Positions 53,698 to 62,125 of a DNA stretch of 64,000 nt are shown one piece after another (position 1 is the first letter of the stretch; each line of letters begins with the position of its first letter). The stretch comes from CAYLLT01 sp964384465 (GTDB lineage: Bacteria; Planctomycetota; Phycisphaerae; UBA1845; PWPN01): assembly GCA_964384465.1 (NCBI GenBank), contig CAYLLT010000001.1, positions 76,595 to 140,594 on the forward strand. Reading direction: 5' to 3'. The position numbers and the translations under genes are program-made. The notes beneath the pieces are model-generated. The model was not told the DNA's origin. It saw only the letters and a list, made by a program, of their open reading frames with translations, and made no database searches.

Positions 53698-54743
53698 GCT
53701 TTGCACTCCTTGGCTAGAAACTGCTGGTAGCGTTTATATCCGGTAGACTTTACAAATGATCCTTTCATCAACTTGGCCCATCTCCGGCGAACACGTACAA
53801 TATCCACAAAGAATGTTCGCTTAAATCGGTGAGAGGCTTTGCGAGATGCTGCGACTCTTCTGAGGAGCGCGGAAAGGTGAAAATCAGTGTCCACGAGTGA
53901 GCAACCGATCACAACGAGAGCCTCCGCATCGAGAAGTGCTTTGTACGCTTGTTCCCATAGCTTGCGCCAATGGGAATGCCCAAACACCTTGCCGTAGATG
54001 GGGGGGACGATTTGACGAAGATGATGCTTTACCTCGTTCCGGCGGGGATTCGTTACCCGAACGGGTTTGGAATCGAATATACGACTGATCTTGGCGAGCG
54101 ACCCTTTGACCCACCAGTTGAGAGACCCGTGTAGTTTCAGGACGGACACGTCGCGCAGAACTTGTCCGGTTACGGAAGCCATAGGTTTCCATTCCACCTT
54201 GCGTGCTCCGCCGACCAGTCGATAACCCTTGGCGGGATTCCATCCGTGTCGAACCAGCGCGGAATCCAATAGAGTGTCATAGTTGAGGGTGATGATTGTG
54301 TCGTCCTCGCCAAGCCGGCTGACGAGGCGGTCGTATCCATTGTCATCGGAGAGGCGATCCAGCTCGACCAAAATAGGAAACAGCAACTTTAGGAAGTCAC
54401 CGATTTCTCCTCGCAGACCTGGCTGCGGTTTGCGACCTGGACCGGATTTGTATATCTCTGGGAAGTCCTTGGCCATATATAGTAGGCTGAACGCTTCTTC
54501 CATCTTGGGGTCGCCTTTGACGGGTAGATCGTGCTCAAATGCGGTTCGAAGGCGTTTGAGGCGCTTGGCTTGAACTGACTGTGCCCCATGAGCGAGTGCA
54601 AAAGCCTCAGCCACCTTGAAAAAGTCACCGTTGAGAGGTGGTTTGAGCATCTTGCCGTTGAGGCGAACATGCCCTACAGCGCCCCGGGTCGCACCGGCGC
54701 CCATGATGAAGACGGTCTTGTAGTTTTTCCCTTTGATGAGCAC
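53694..54743 (-). CDS. SIR2-like domain protein, probable defence effector
   Basis: 349 residues from GTG 54743, one base after the upstream stop. SIR2-type NAD-binding motifs: FIMGAGATRGA (start), LNYDTLLDSAL, LKLHGSLNWW (the GxLN-like and His region) and LVVIGCSLVDTDFHLSALLR. SIR2-like effectors in Thoeris, DSR and short-Ago systems deplete NAD on phage infection. There is no TIR, HerA or Argonaute here; instead two small HTH proteins flank it in one operon with a methylase remnant. A defence role is inferred. Confidence 0.82.
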   Translation of the reverse strand: MLIKGKNYKTVFIMGAGATRGAVGHVRLNGKMLKPPLNGDFFKVAEAFALAHGAQSVQAKRLKRLRTAFEHDLPVKGDPKMEEAFSLLYMAKDFPEIYKSGPGRKPQPGLRGEIGDFLKLLFPILVELDRLSDDNGYDRLVSRLGEDDTIITLNYDTLLDSALVRHGWNPAKGYRLVGGARKVEWKPMASVTGQVLRDVSVLKLHGSLNWWVKGSLAKISRIFDSKPVRVTNPRRNEVKHHLRQIVPPIYGKVFGHSHWRKLWEQAYKALLDAEALVVIGCSLVDTDFHLSALLRRVAASRKASHRFKRTFFVDIVRVRRRWAKLMKGSFVKSTGYKRYQQFLAKECKA

Positions 54744-54744
54744 G

Positions 54745-55086
54745 TTACTTCTTCCCGCGAGCACGCTTCTTTTTCTTAGCCTTGGCCGAAGACGCGGGAA
54801 TTGGATAAATGTGGAGCAGACGACGATCCGCTTTGCTCTCACCGATCCAAAACGCGACCCCATTTTCAACCCATCGAGCGAAAGTCTTACTCAGGCTGCT
54901 CTGGTTCATCCTGCATGCCTTGACGACTTGCTTTTGTGCGCGAATGCCGTCACATAGATTGAACGCCTTTACGTGTTTAGCGCTCGTGGCCACAGCTTTC
55001 TGCACCTCTTCGAGCGGCACGGCCGATCGGCCAATCACATGCACCAAAGCCTCAAGAAGTTGTTCGATCTTCTGGTCATTATCCAT
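54745..55086 (-). CDS. Small HTH-like protein, first gene of the SIR2 operon
   Basis: 113 residues, AAAGGAGC before ATG 55086. CRMNQSSLSKTFARWVENGVAFWIGE looks like a winged-helix segment and the tail KAKKKKRARGKK is basic. The N-terminal region, including IEQLLEALVHVIGRSAVPLEE, is roughly similar in layout to the small gene at the other end of the operon. It could sense or repress. No family confirmed. Confidence 0.68.
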   Translation of the reverse strand: MDNDQKIEQLLEALVHVIGRSAVPLEEVQKAVATSAKHVKAFNLCDGIRAQKQVVKACRMNQSSLSKTFARWVENGVAFWIGESKADRRLLHIYPIPASSAKAKKKKRARGKK

Positions 55087-55164
55087 GTAAAGCTCCTTTT
55101 GGTAATACCAACTTCATGCACGCGCTCTGATGATCTCCGATGGTGAACATGGAGGAACTGAGCG

Positions 55165-55701
55165 TTATTTCGCGGCTCCCTTCCGCTCGCCCAGAACCCG
55201 TCGGCCCTTTTGGCTCAACCTGTACTTCTGCAAGCGGCTGTTGGGCTTGTCGGGGATGGTGCGCTCGATCATAGCCTGGGCCAGCAGGGCTCGAATCGCT
55301 TCGTGGAGAAGACCTGATGCCTGCTTTTGGCCCAATACCGCAGCCAAAGCGGCTTTGCCTGCGGGCTGGTCACGTAGAATACGCAAGACCCGCTGTTCAA
55401 GCGACTCTAGCTTCGACTCTAGCTGTGACTCTAGCTCCGACATTAGCTGGGTCGCTCGTCCTCCGACCTTCTTCTCCGACCCTACCTCCGACCTTGTGGG
55501 GGCGACCTTCTGGGGGCCGGCGATGTACACACGGTATGTCACGACAGCAGCCCCGGTGATTTCCTCGAACGCCGGCGGGCGAATGCCGGCTTCACGGCAC
55601 ATGGCGATGGCCCGGTTTGTGCCGCGGCCCCATTTCTCGATCAGCCCCGCGCGACGAAAGACACCCGCGATGATTGGGTTGCCGTGAATGTATACTGACA
55701 T
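55165..55701 (-). pseudogene. C-terminal remnant of an AlbA_2/RecG-like ATP-binding regulator
   Basis: 178 residues from ATG 55701. HGNPIIAGVFRRAGLIEKWGRG and EITGAAVVTYRV are the C-terminal HATPase_c_4-like part of Alba_2 (Divergent AAA) proteins; a winged-helix domain follows (LEQRVLRILRDQPAGKAALA). The N-terminal AlbA_2 and ATP-binding half are missing, replaced upstream by repeat sequence (55720-55900). Such proteins occur in defence islands. Confidence 0.72.
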
Positions 55702-56101
55702 GTGGATTCCGGCAATATGGAAGCGATGACCAGCGAATAACGTTTTCAGGTACTGAAGATCCCTGGCAACGCTCGCGCGCCCTCCGGGCGGAGAGAAAGA
55801 AACAGGGGAATCGGTGTCCAAGGACTAAAGTCCCTGGCAACAGTCCGTTGCTCCTCCGGAGCGAAAGTCGCTGGCAACAGTCCGTTGCTCCTCCGGAGCG
55901 GTGCGTCAGCGGTTTGCCTATTTCGCGGTTGAAAGGGGGAATATCTTCTCCGCTGTTGCGGGTTCGAGGCTTTCGAATGCGTTCAGGGTCATGATTTCAG
56001 TCGTCCCTCCGGGACTGAGGAAGATCGTCATGGCCGATATCCCAGCGTTGAAACGCTGGACTATTGTCGTCACGTGCCTGCGGCACGCAAACACGTCTGG
56101 G
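55702..56101. other. Non-coding repeat-rich gap
   Basis: No gene seen in 400 bases. It contains a CAGTCCGTTGCTCCTCCGGA unit in direct repeat (55841-55860, 55878-55897) and GTCCCTCCGGGAC with a CCAGCGTTGAAACGCTGG hairpin (55998-56060), related to 2874-3020. Confidence 0.65.
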
Positions 56102-57133
56102 TCAGCCCGCAAGGGGGAGTGGCTCGTCGGAGTCCGACAGTGTCAGGCGGTAGAGATTGCGAGCGATCTCCGGGATGACCGCTCCACTCCGCTCGATCAG
56201 TCGATAGATCAGTTCCGCCCGCGCGGGCGGTTCGAGCTGCTCGAACTGATTCTCGAACGCTTTTAGTTGGGTCCGCGAGAGGATCTCCCGCCGGCCCTCG
56301 TCCACCAGGCCGTCAAAGCCGGCCGGATCATGCTGGGCAAATTCAACCAGCATTTGCAACTGCGGGTCGAGGGCGAAGTGCCGGCCGATGGTGGCGATGA
56401 GGTGCTGCTCGTATGCGGAGGCGCGGCTGCTGGACACGCCGGCTTCGCGGGCGATCTGGCGCAGGGGGGTCCGCTCGCTCTCATCGGGGATCAGCAACCG
56501 CTCGGCTGCCAGCCGCTTCATGATCGCGCAGGGATTCCGCCGCGTCCACGATCGGCCCTGAAGCTCGGCGAGGCCGTCGCGGACGGCCTGCTCGAACCGC
56601 CGGCGGATGACGTGCCGGATGGTGTCGGCTCCGGGTTCGACATCGGCAGCGACGGTTGGCGGTGCTTCCAGTGTGAGTTTCTCATCGAGCGTGTGGACCG
56701 GGCGCTGAGTTGCATGGACCGGCTCTTTCCGGGAACGTGCCCGCGCGGCGGCGCGAAGCGGCACGCGAATCGTGGAGAAGCATTCGTGCAGCGCGGCGAA
56801 GATGCCTCCGCGGATGCGCGGCAGCGCATAGGCGGGGAAGGAGCCGTCGCGTTTCGGCTGGTATCGGGCGGCCGCGCGAACCAAGGCCACGCAGCCCTCC
56901 TGAAACAGGTCGTCATATTCCCGATCGCGCGTCGGCTCGCGGGGCGTGGGCACGCGCTTCCGCAAATGGAGACCCACCAACCCGATGTGCTCGGAGGCCA
57001 GCGCCTGTTGAGCGGGGGTCAGATTGACCCGCTGCGTCTCGGCGGCCGGCGCCGCACCCCCGGCCGCAGCCCCGCCATTCTTCACATTCTCGCAACCCGC
57101 TCCCGGTCCATCTGAATCAGCCGATAGAGCCAT
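56102..57133 (-). CDS. Sigma70-family RNA polymerase sigma factor
   Basis: 343 residues from ATG 57133, GGGAGG about nine bases before. Region 2 is clear: LVGLHLRKRV ... YDDLFQEGCVALVRAAARYQ and FPAYALPRIRGGIFAAL (residues about 60-125). A region-4-like HTH follows (REAGVSSSRASAYE, about 240-255). The spacing and the long C-terminal extension fit a SigB/FliA-like group-3 factor of planctomycete type, not an ECF factor. Target unknown. A good sigma70 promoter lies upstream. Confidence 0.85.
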   Translation of the reverse strand: MALSADSDGPGAGCENVKNGGAAAGGAAPAAETQRVNLTPAQQALASEHIGLVGLHLRKRVPTPREPTRDREYDDLFQEGCVALVRAAARYQPKRDGSFPAYALPRIRGGIFAALHECFSTIRVPLRAAARARSRKEPVHATQRPVHTLDEKLTLEAPPTVAADVEPGADTIRHVIRRRFEQAVRDGLAELQGRSWTRRNPCAIMKRLAAERLLIPDESERTPLRQIAREAGVSSSRASAYEQHLIATIGRHFALDPQLQMLVEFAQHDPAGFDGLVDEGRREILSRTQLKAFENQFEQLEPPARAELIYRLIERSGAVIPEIARNLYRLTLSDSDEPLPLAG

Positions 57134-57166
57134 CCCGCATGCCTCCCTCTCGCGCGCCGTATACCT

Positions 57167-57195
57167 AACATACACCAAACACGGCGTCCGGTCAA
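57167..57195 (-). promoter_or_regulatory. Sigma70 promoter of the sigma-factor gene
   Basis: On the minus strand TTGACC (57195-57190), 17-nt spacer and TATGTT (57172-57167), about 33 nt before the ATG. Confidence 0.6.
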
Positions 57196-57268
57196 ATGAA
57201 AATGATAAAGAATTCGGTTTTGATCTGACGGGTTCTGATGCGCGCGGCGGCCGGGCAAGTGATCCACT

Positions 57269-58063
57269 TCACAGCGTCAACCGGCTGATCGCGATCCCGC
57301 CGCCGAACACGACGGCGACATCCGTTCCCGGCGTGCCGAAGCGTTCGTGATACTTGCCGGTGTATTCGAGATGTTCGTTGCCGTCGTCATCGCGTCGATG
57401 GCTGTAGCGGATCACCAGTGGATCGGTGCTGACCGGCGCGAGATGCACGCCGGTCGGCGGGGCGTTTTCCGGGGGTCGGGGCAGGTTCACATTCCAGTAA
57501 TGTCCGGGATCGAGAATCGGCCGGGACGACTCCTGACCGATCGCGGTCTGTGCGGCCGCATGAACGTGGGCGTCCGCACCCGGTGGGGCGGGTCGGTCTG
57601 GATGAATGAGGGCGGCCAGTACCGCCGCCGTCTCGCACGTGCTCCGCGGCCAGTCGTCGGGTAATTCCGCGCGGGTCAGTTGAGAAACGGCAATGGCGGG
57701 AAAGCCGAGGATGATTGCCTCGCGCGCCGCCGCGACGGTTCCCGAATAGAACACATCCACGCCCAGGTTGCCGCCGTGGTTGATGCCGGCGATGACCAGA
57801 TCGGGCGGCGGTTGATCGGGGATGGCCACGGACACCCGCACGCAATCGCCCGGCGTGCCTTCCACGATGATGCCGGGGCCCATGCCGTTGATATCCGTCC
57901 TTCGGAACCGCACCGCCGGCGAAACGACATGCCCCTTACCACTGAATGCCTCTGCCGGCGCGATCACCTCAACCTGCACATCCGGCAGCATCCGCAAAGC
58001 TTCCCACAGCGCCCGCAGTCCGATGGCGTCGTAGCCGTCATCGTTGGTCAGAACGATCCGCAT
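57269..58063 (-). CDS. surE: 5'/3'-nucleotidase SurE
   Basis: 264 residues, normal length. Motif MRIVLTNDDGYDAIGL (metal-binding Asp pair), FSGKGHVVS, GTPGDCVRV and INHGGNLGVDVFYSGTV. It removes phosphate from nucleoside monophosphates and is linked to stationary-phase survival. Nucleotide breakdown would feed purine bases to the ygfK/deaminase genes just downstream on the other side (inference). Confidence 0.95.
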   Translation of the reverse strand: MRIVLTNDDGYDAIGLRALWEALRMLPDVQVEVIAPAEAFSGKGHVVSPAVRFRRTDINGMGPGIIVEGTPGDCVRVSVAIPDQPPPDLVIAGINHGGNLGVDVFYSGTVAAAREAIILGFPAIAVSQLTRAELPDDWPRSTCETAAVLAALIHPDRPAPPGADAHVHAAAQTAIGQESSRPILDPGHYWNVNLPRPPENAPPTGVHLAPVSTDPLVIRYSHRRDDDGNEHLEYTGKYHERFGTPGTDVAVVFGGGIAISRLTL

Positions 58064-58101
58064 CTATGGCACAGTGTAAGGAGAATTCGGCCGCGGTCGA
58101 G

Positions 58102-60090
58102 CTAATCGTCATCGGCGCCGATCGCCGCGTTGACCTGGTGAATGCGATTCGGATCGAGCATGCAGCCGAGCAACAGGCGCAGCGTGTGGAAGGCCCGCAT
58201 GTCGATCACGTGGCCGTTGGGAGCGATCTCGCCAAGAGAGGGGATGTCGAACTCGCCGCCGAAAGTCGCGGTGACCGTTCCATCGTTGTACAGATACCGG
58301 CCGTCGGGCGGGCACCATTCCAGTAAGTACGTTTTGCCCTTGATCCGCCCGTGAATCCGCAGCGAACCGTTTGAATTCTCGATATGAAAACCGTCGCGCT
58401 GTGCGAACCTTTTCCATGCCTCCAGCGTTCCGAAGAAGTTCGGCTTCTCGATGAACGGCCCGCCGTATTCCGGGCAGAAGGTGTCGCAGTTGCCGCATTC
58501 GTTGCAGAAGTCGGCGAAGTTGGCGATCTGATGCTTGCGCTCGATGGCCAAGGTCTGCGCGGGGCCGGGTTCGAGCTTGCCGTTCGCGCCGACGATCCAG
58601 TCAGTGAACTCAAACCGCTGAATCGGCAGCTCGTAAATGAAGTTCGCATCGTTGGGGCAGACGGGGATGCACTTGTCACACGAGACGCAGTCGAACAGCA
58701 CCAGATGTGATCCGATGCGTTTGGGCACCGCACGGTTGCGGTCGGCTTGATATCGATCCTGGTGGCGGGTTTCCTCGGCGATGGCGAGCAGGTTATTCGC
58801 TGCGGCGATGCGCACGTTACCGCCGGCGTCTTCGCGGTTGCCGCGCGCGTCGAGGATAAAATCTTCGATGGTGCGGGCGCCGGTTTTGTTCATCTGGTCG
58901 GTCAGCTCGAACAGATAGTAGGGCAGACGCGCGTAGCCGCCGGGCCGGAGCAGGTCCGTGCACGTGGTGATCGGGCAGAATCCGCACGCGACCATGTTGG
59001 CGAAATTGTGCCGATCGACGCCGGCACTGAACGTGATCGGCATCTCCGGACCGACCGCCTGCCGGAAAACGTCGGCCAGCGTGAGCGTGAGCACGTGCAG
59101 CGGCGCGCCGGAGAGATACTGCACCTTGTTATCTTTGGTGAAGAACTCGCGGTGGTTGAGCACTTCGAGCGTATTGCTGAACTTGGCGCCGAAGTGCTTG
59201 CCGTGGCGGCGGGCCAGTGATGTGAGGCGATCGCAAATTTGGAGCGATTCATCGAATTGGAGCCCGCTCGTATACGCGGTCGGATTAACGGTGATTTCGT
59301 GATACCCGAGCACTTCGTGCAGCAGATGTTCGAGCCGCTCCTTGCCGAGCATCGGCGGGTTCATTTTCACGATCACGTCCATGTCCAGCTCGGAGATGAG
59401 AAACGAGCAGATGCGCTCGATCTCGTCGGCCGGGCAGCCGTGGAAGGTGGACAGCGTGATGCCGCTGGAGAGTTTCGTCGGGTAATCGAGGTCGCGCAGA
59501 TGCCGATAGCGCGCGGGGATGTGCAGCCGCAGGCGGTCGATCGTTTCGCTCGCGTCTTTCATCTTTTCGATGAACGCGACCACCGGCTCGCTCTTGATGC
59601 CGGCCAGATCGTACCCAATGCTCAGATCGTAAATCGTCTCGCCGAGCGGGCCGCCCAGATCCAGCCCGTCGAAGAAGTCGCCGCGCCGCAGCATGTGCAC
59701 GAGCATCGCCCCGGCCACGTATTCCTGAAGCGATTCGGCAATGCGCAGCTCCTGCGACCACTCGACGTTGTAGCCGACGTTGGTCGCATCGATGCACGGG
59801 CGGGGGATCTGGAGGCGGTCGTTGATCTGGACGGTCTTGAGTTCCATGATCCGCCCGCCGGCCAGCCACGACAGCACGATGTTCTGGGCCATCTGATCGT
59901 GCGGCCCGGATGCGGGGCCGACCGGGCTGGCCGCGAGCTGCTCGTGGAAGCGCACGGAAAGATCGGCCGCACCCGGATCGGGCGTGAACCACTTGCGCCG
60001 CGGCAGGTCGAAAATGGCGTCCTGCCGCTCGAACTCGAGGTGCATGCGCAAGACAAGATCGGCGAACGGGGCTGGGATCAACTCAACCAT
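58102..60090 (-). CDS. ygfK: YgfK-like iron-sulfur protein lacking the NAD(P)/FAD domain
   Basis: 662 residues. N-terminal DHOD-like barrel (LSSGITLSTFHGCPADEIE, FSAGVDRHNFANMVACGFCPITTCTDLL) and two 4Fe-4S motifs: CVSCDKCIPVCP and CNECGNCDTFCPE. YgfK of E. coli is about 1000 residues with a GltD-like flavin/nucleotide domain; that part is not present. The protein is required for uric acid degradation in gut bacteria, where it probably reduces a purine-derived intermediate. Here a separate partner must supply electrons. The second deaminase gene lies after a 70-aa gene on the plus strand. Confidence 0.85.
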   Translation of the reverse strand: MVELIPAPFADLVLRMHLEFERQDAIFDLPRRKWFTPDPGAADLSVRFHEQLAASPVGPASGPHDQMAQNIVLSWLAGGRIMELKTVQINDRLQIPRPCIDATNVGYNVEWSQELRIAESLQEYVAGAMLVHMLRRGDFFDGLDLGGPLGETIYDLSIGYDLAGIKSEPVVAFIEKMKDASETIDRLRLHIPARYRHLRDLDYPTKLSSGITLSTFHGCPADEIERICSFLISELDMDVIVKMNPPMLGKERLEHLLHEVLGYHEITVNPTAYTSGLQFDESLQICDRLTSLARRHGKHFGAKFSNTLEVLNHREFFTKDNKVQYLSGAPLHVLTLTLADVFRQAVGPEMPITFSAGVDRHNFANMVACGFCPITTCTDLLRPGGYARLPYYLFELTDQMNKTGARTIEDFILDARGNREDAGGNVRIAAANNLLAIAEETRHQDRYQADRNRAVPKRIGSHLVLFDCVSCDKCIPVCPNDANFIYELPIQRFEFTDWIVGANGKLEPGPAQTLAIERKHQIANFADFCNECGNCDTFCPEYGGPFIEKPNFFGTLEAWKRFAQRDGFHIENSNGSLRIHGRIKGKTYLLEWCPPDGRYLYNDGTVTATFGGEFDIPSLGEIAPNGHVIDMRAFHTLRLLLGCMLDPNRIHQVNAAIGADDD

Positions 60091-60130
60091 GACCGCTCAT
60101 CATAACCTCCGCGCGCGGCAGGCTCTAGCG

Positions 60131-60158
60131 TTGCTTCAAGCTGTTCTTGATGTAGAAT
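60131..60158 (+). promoter_or_regulatory. Sigma70 promoter giving a near-leaderless mRNA
   Basis: TTGCTT (60131-60136), 16-nt spacer, TAGAAT (60153-60158). The transcript would start at about 60164-60165, the ATG itself. Confidence 0.5.
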
Positions 60159-60164
60159 TATGGT

Positions 60165-60395
60165 ATGACTGTCGATCAGATCGTGCAGATGAATCGGGCT
60201 GACCCCTTTCAGCCATACCGCATCCACATGGCTAAGGGCAGATCGCTCGACGTGATCCATCGCGATTTCGTGGCCCGTTCACCGGCGGGCCGCACGATCA
60301 TTGTCTACAAGCCGGACGAGAGCTTTGAAGTTGTTGACGTTCTGCTGGTCGCCAGTCTGGAAGTGATCAACGGCAATGGCCAAGCCTCCGGGTGA
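60165..60395 (+). CDS. Small conserved planctomycete-type protein
   Basis: 76 residues: QMNRADPFQPYRIHMAKGRSLDVIHRDFVARSPAGRTIIVYKPDESFEVVDVLLVASLEV. I recognise the pattern as a common short protein in planctomycetes (PFxPFxIxMADGR, then a phosphate-like strand) but no function is known. It lies convergently against the deaminase gene. Confidence 0.75.
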   Translation: MTVDQIVQMNRADPFQPYRIHMAKGRSLDVIHRDFVARSPAGRTIIVYKPDESFEVVDVLLVASLEVINGNGQASG

Positions 60396-60409
60396 TCCAA
60401 CATTCCGTT

Positions 60410-62038
60410 TCACCCAAAACTCTCTCGCACGAGCTGATTGAAGTCGGCGACGAACTGCGGCCAATCGACGCCGACGACGTGGCCGCCGTCTACTACCGTC
60501 TTGCCGGCGATGATGACGCGCTCCGGGCGCGGGGCGTGGCAGAGCATGACCGCTCCCAGCGGGTCGTGGGCGATAGCGCCGGCGAACGCGATGTCGTTCA
60601 TGTCGTACAGCACCAGGTCGGCGGCGCTGCCCGGCTCGATCCGGCCGAGTTCGGGACGTTGCAGCACGCTCGCGCCGCCGATGGTTGCAATACGGAACGC
60701 TTCGGCCGTGGTCATCGCCTTGGGGCTGCCGGACACGCGCTGGAGGAGCAGCGATTGCCTTGCCTCCGCCAGAAGGTTTCCGCCGTCATTGCTGCTGCTG
60801 CCATCCACGCCGAGGCCGACCTTCGCGCCGGCATCCAGCAGCCGCCGAACGGGTGGGATTCCGCTACCCAGCCGCATGTTCGAGCACGGGCAGTGGGCCA
60901 CGCCGGTCTGCGTGCGGGCGATCAGATCGATCTCCGCATCGTTGAGGTGCACGCAATGGGCGAGATAGACGTTCGGAGCGAGCCAGCCGCAGCGGTGCAG
61001 GTATTCGATCGGCCGCACGCCGAATTTCTCGTTGCAGAAGCGCTCCTCGTCGAGCGTCTCGGCCGCGTGCGTGTGCAGCAGCACGTTCCGCTCCGCCGCC
61101 ATCAGCCGCGTTTGCTCCAGGAGCTGCGGCGTCACCGAGAACGGCGAGCAGGGGGCCAGGTCGATCCGCCGCATTGCGAGCGGCTTGGGGTCGTGGAATT
61201 TTTCAATAGCACGCTGGCAATCAGCGAGGATAACATCCTCACTCTGCGTGCAGCCATCTGGAGGCAGACCGCCGCCCGATCGGCCCAGGCTCATGCTGCC
61301 GCGGCAGGCGTGAATGCGGATGCCCAGCGATTCGGCCGCCTCCAGCACGGCTTCGAGCTGCACGTCGCTTTCGCGCGGGAACAGGTACATGTGGTCGCTG
61401 GTGGTCGTGCAACCGCCCAGGAGCAACTCGGCGATGCTGATGGTGGCCGCCCGGCGGAGGGCGTCGTAAGTGAGCTTCTGCCACTGCGGGTATAGCGCGA
61501 CGAGCCACTCGAACAGCGTCGCATTCTGCACGGCCGGCATGCAGCGCGTGAGCGACTGATAGAGATGATGGTGCGTGTTGATGAGGCCGGGGATGACCAG
61601 CCGGTTGCGGCCATCGACGAGGGTAACGCCCGCTGCGCCGGCCGGTGCGGGCAGTTCGCGCCCCGCCTGTGCCGCCAGTGCCCAATCGACATCCGTGTCG
61701 CGAACGTAACCCAGCTCGATCAGCGTCTGCCCGATGACGCCGTGCCTGGTCTTTTGCAACTCCAGCGCCCGCATGAGCTGCTGCCGCGTGAGTACGCCGG
61801 CTTTGATCAGCACGGCCCCGAGCGGCCGCCCGCGAAGCTCGCTCACCGGCGGACGCTGAGCGACCACTTTGTGTGTAGGATTGGCCCGCACAGCGTCAGC
61901 CGTCGGCCCGACATGCGTAATCACGCCGTTTTTGAAAGCGATCGAAGTGTCGGCGAGCACGAGCGGCTCATTCCCGCGGCAGGTGATGACCGTTGCATGA
62001 TCGATGCGGGTCTGCATGTGACGGGTCAGCGACTCCAT
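60410..62038 (-). CDS. 8-oxoguanine/guanine-deaminase-like amidohydrolase with inserted MshEN-type module
   Basis: 542 residues (ATG at 62017 is an alternative). Deaminase parts: LVIPGLINTHHHLYQSL, LHTHAAET, YLAHCVHLND and VGLGVDGSSSND, with a complete metal site. It is close to 8-oxoguanine and hydroxyatrazine deaminases. The beta-sandwich at residues 20-60 is interrupted by residues about 61-133, which hold two consecutive 24-residue blocks (LGAVLIKAGVLTRQQLMRAL and IGQTLIELGYVRDTDVDWAL) of the MshEN c-di-GMP-binding kind, after which the sandwich resumes (VTLVDGRNRLVIPG). A purine-cluster role fits. Confidence 0.85.
   Translation of the reverse strand: MESLTRHMQTRIDHATVITCRGNEPLVLADTSIAFKNGVITHVGPTADAVRANPTHKVVAQRPPVSELRGRPLGAVLIKAGVLTRQQLMRALELQKTRHGVIGQTLIELGYVRDTDVDWALAAQAGRELPAPAGAAGVTLVDGRNRLVIPGLINTHHHLYQSLTRCMPAVQNATLFEWLVALYPQWQKLTYDALRRAATISIAELLLGGCTTTSDHMYLFPRESDVQLEAVLEAAESLGIRIHACRGSMSLGRSGGGLPPDGCTQSEDVILADCQRAIEKFHDPKPLAMRRIDLAPCSPFSVTPQLLEQTRLMAAERNVLLHTHAAETLDEERFCNEKFGVRPIEYLHRCGWLAPNVYLAHCVHLNDAEIDLIARTQTGVAHCPCSNMRLGSGIPPVRRLLDAGAKVGLGVDGSSSNDGGNLLAEARQSLLLQRVSGSPKAMTTAEAFRIATIGGASVLQRPELGRIEPGSAADLVLYDMNDIAFAGAIAHDPLGAVMLCHAPRPERVIIAGKTVVDGGHVVGVDWPQFVADFNQLVRESFG
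61640..61858 (-). other. MshEN-like tandem module inserted in the deaminase (domain feature)
   Basis: Encodes residues about 61-133 of the protein at 60410-62038. The pattern [R/P]LGxxLxxxGxLxxxxLxxxLxxQ is present twice in a row (residues about 72-95 and 101-124), the arrangement of the MshEN domain that binds c-di-GMP in type II/IV secretion ATPases. I do not know of it inside an amidohydrolase. Confidence 0.72.
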
Positions 62039-62062
62039 ATTACGGGTTCGCGGTCGGTTCTC

Positions 62063-62125
62063 TTAGTCGGCGAACGGATTGACGATTTCGAGTGATGCAA
62101 ACTTTCTGGTGTCAAGTGCGATCAT
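62063..62125 (-). pseudogene. PIN toxin start remnant (20 residues)
   Basis: ATG 62125 lies inside the antitoxin stop region and reads MIALDTRKFASLEIVNPFAD, then stops. MIALDT is a typical PIN start (VapC), with the first catalytic Asp. Everything after is lost. Confidence 0.5.
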
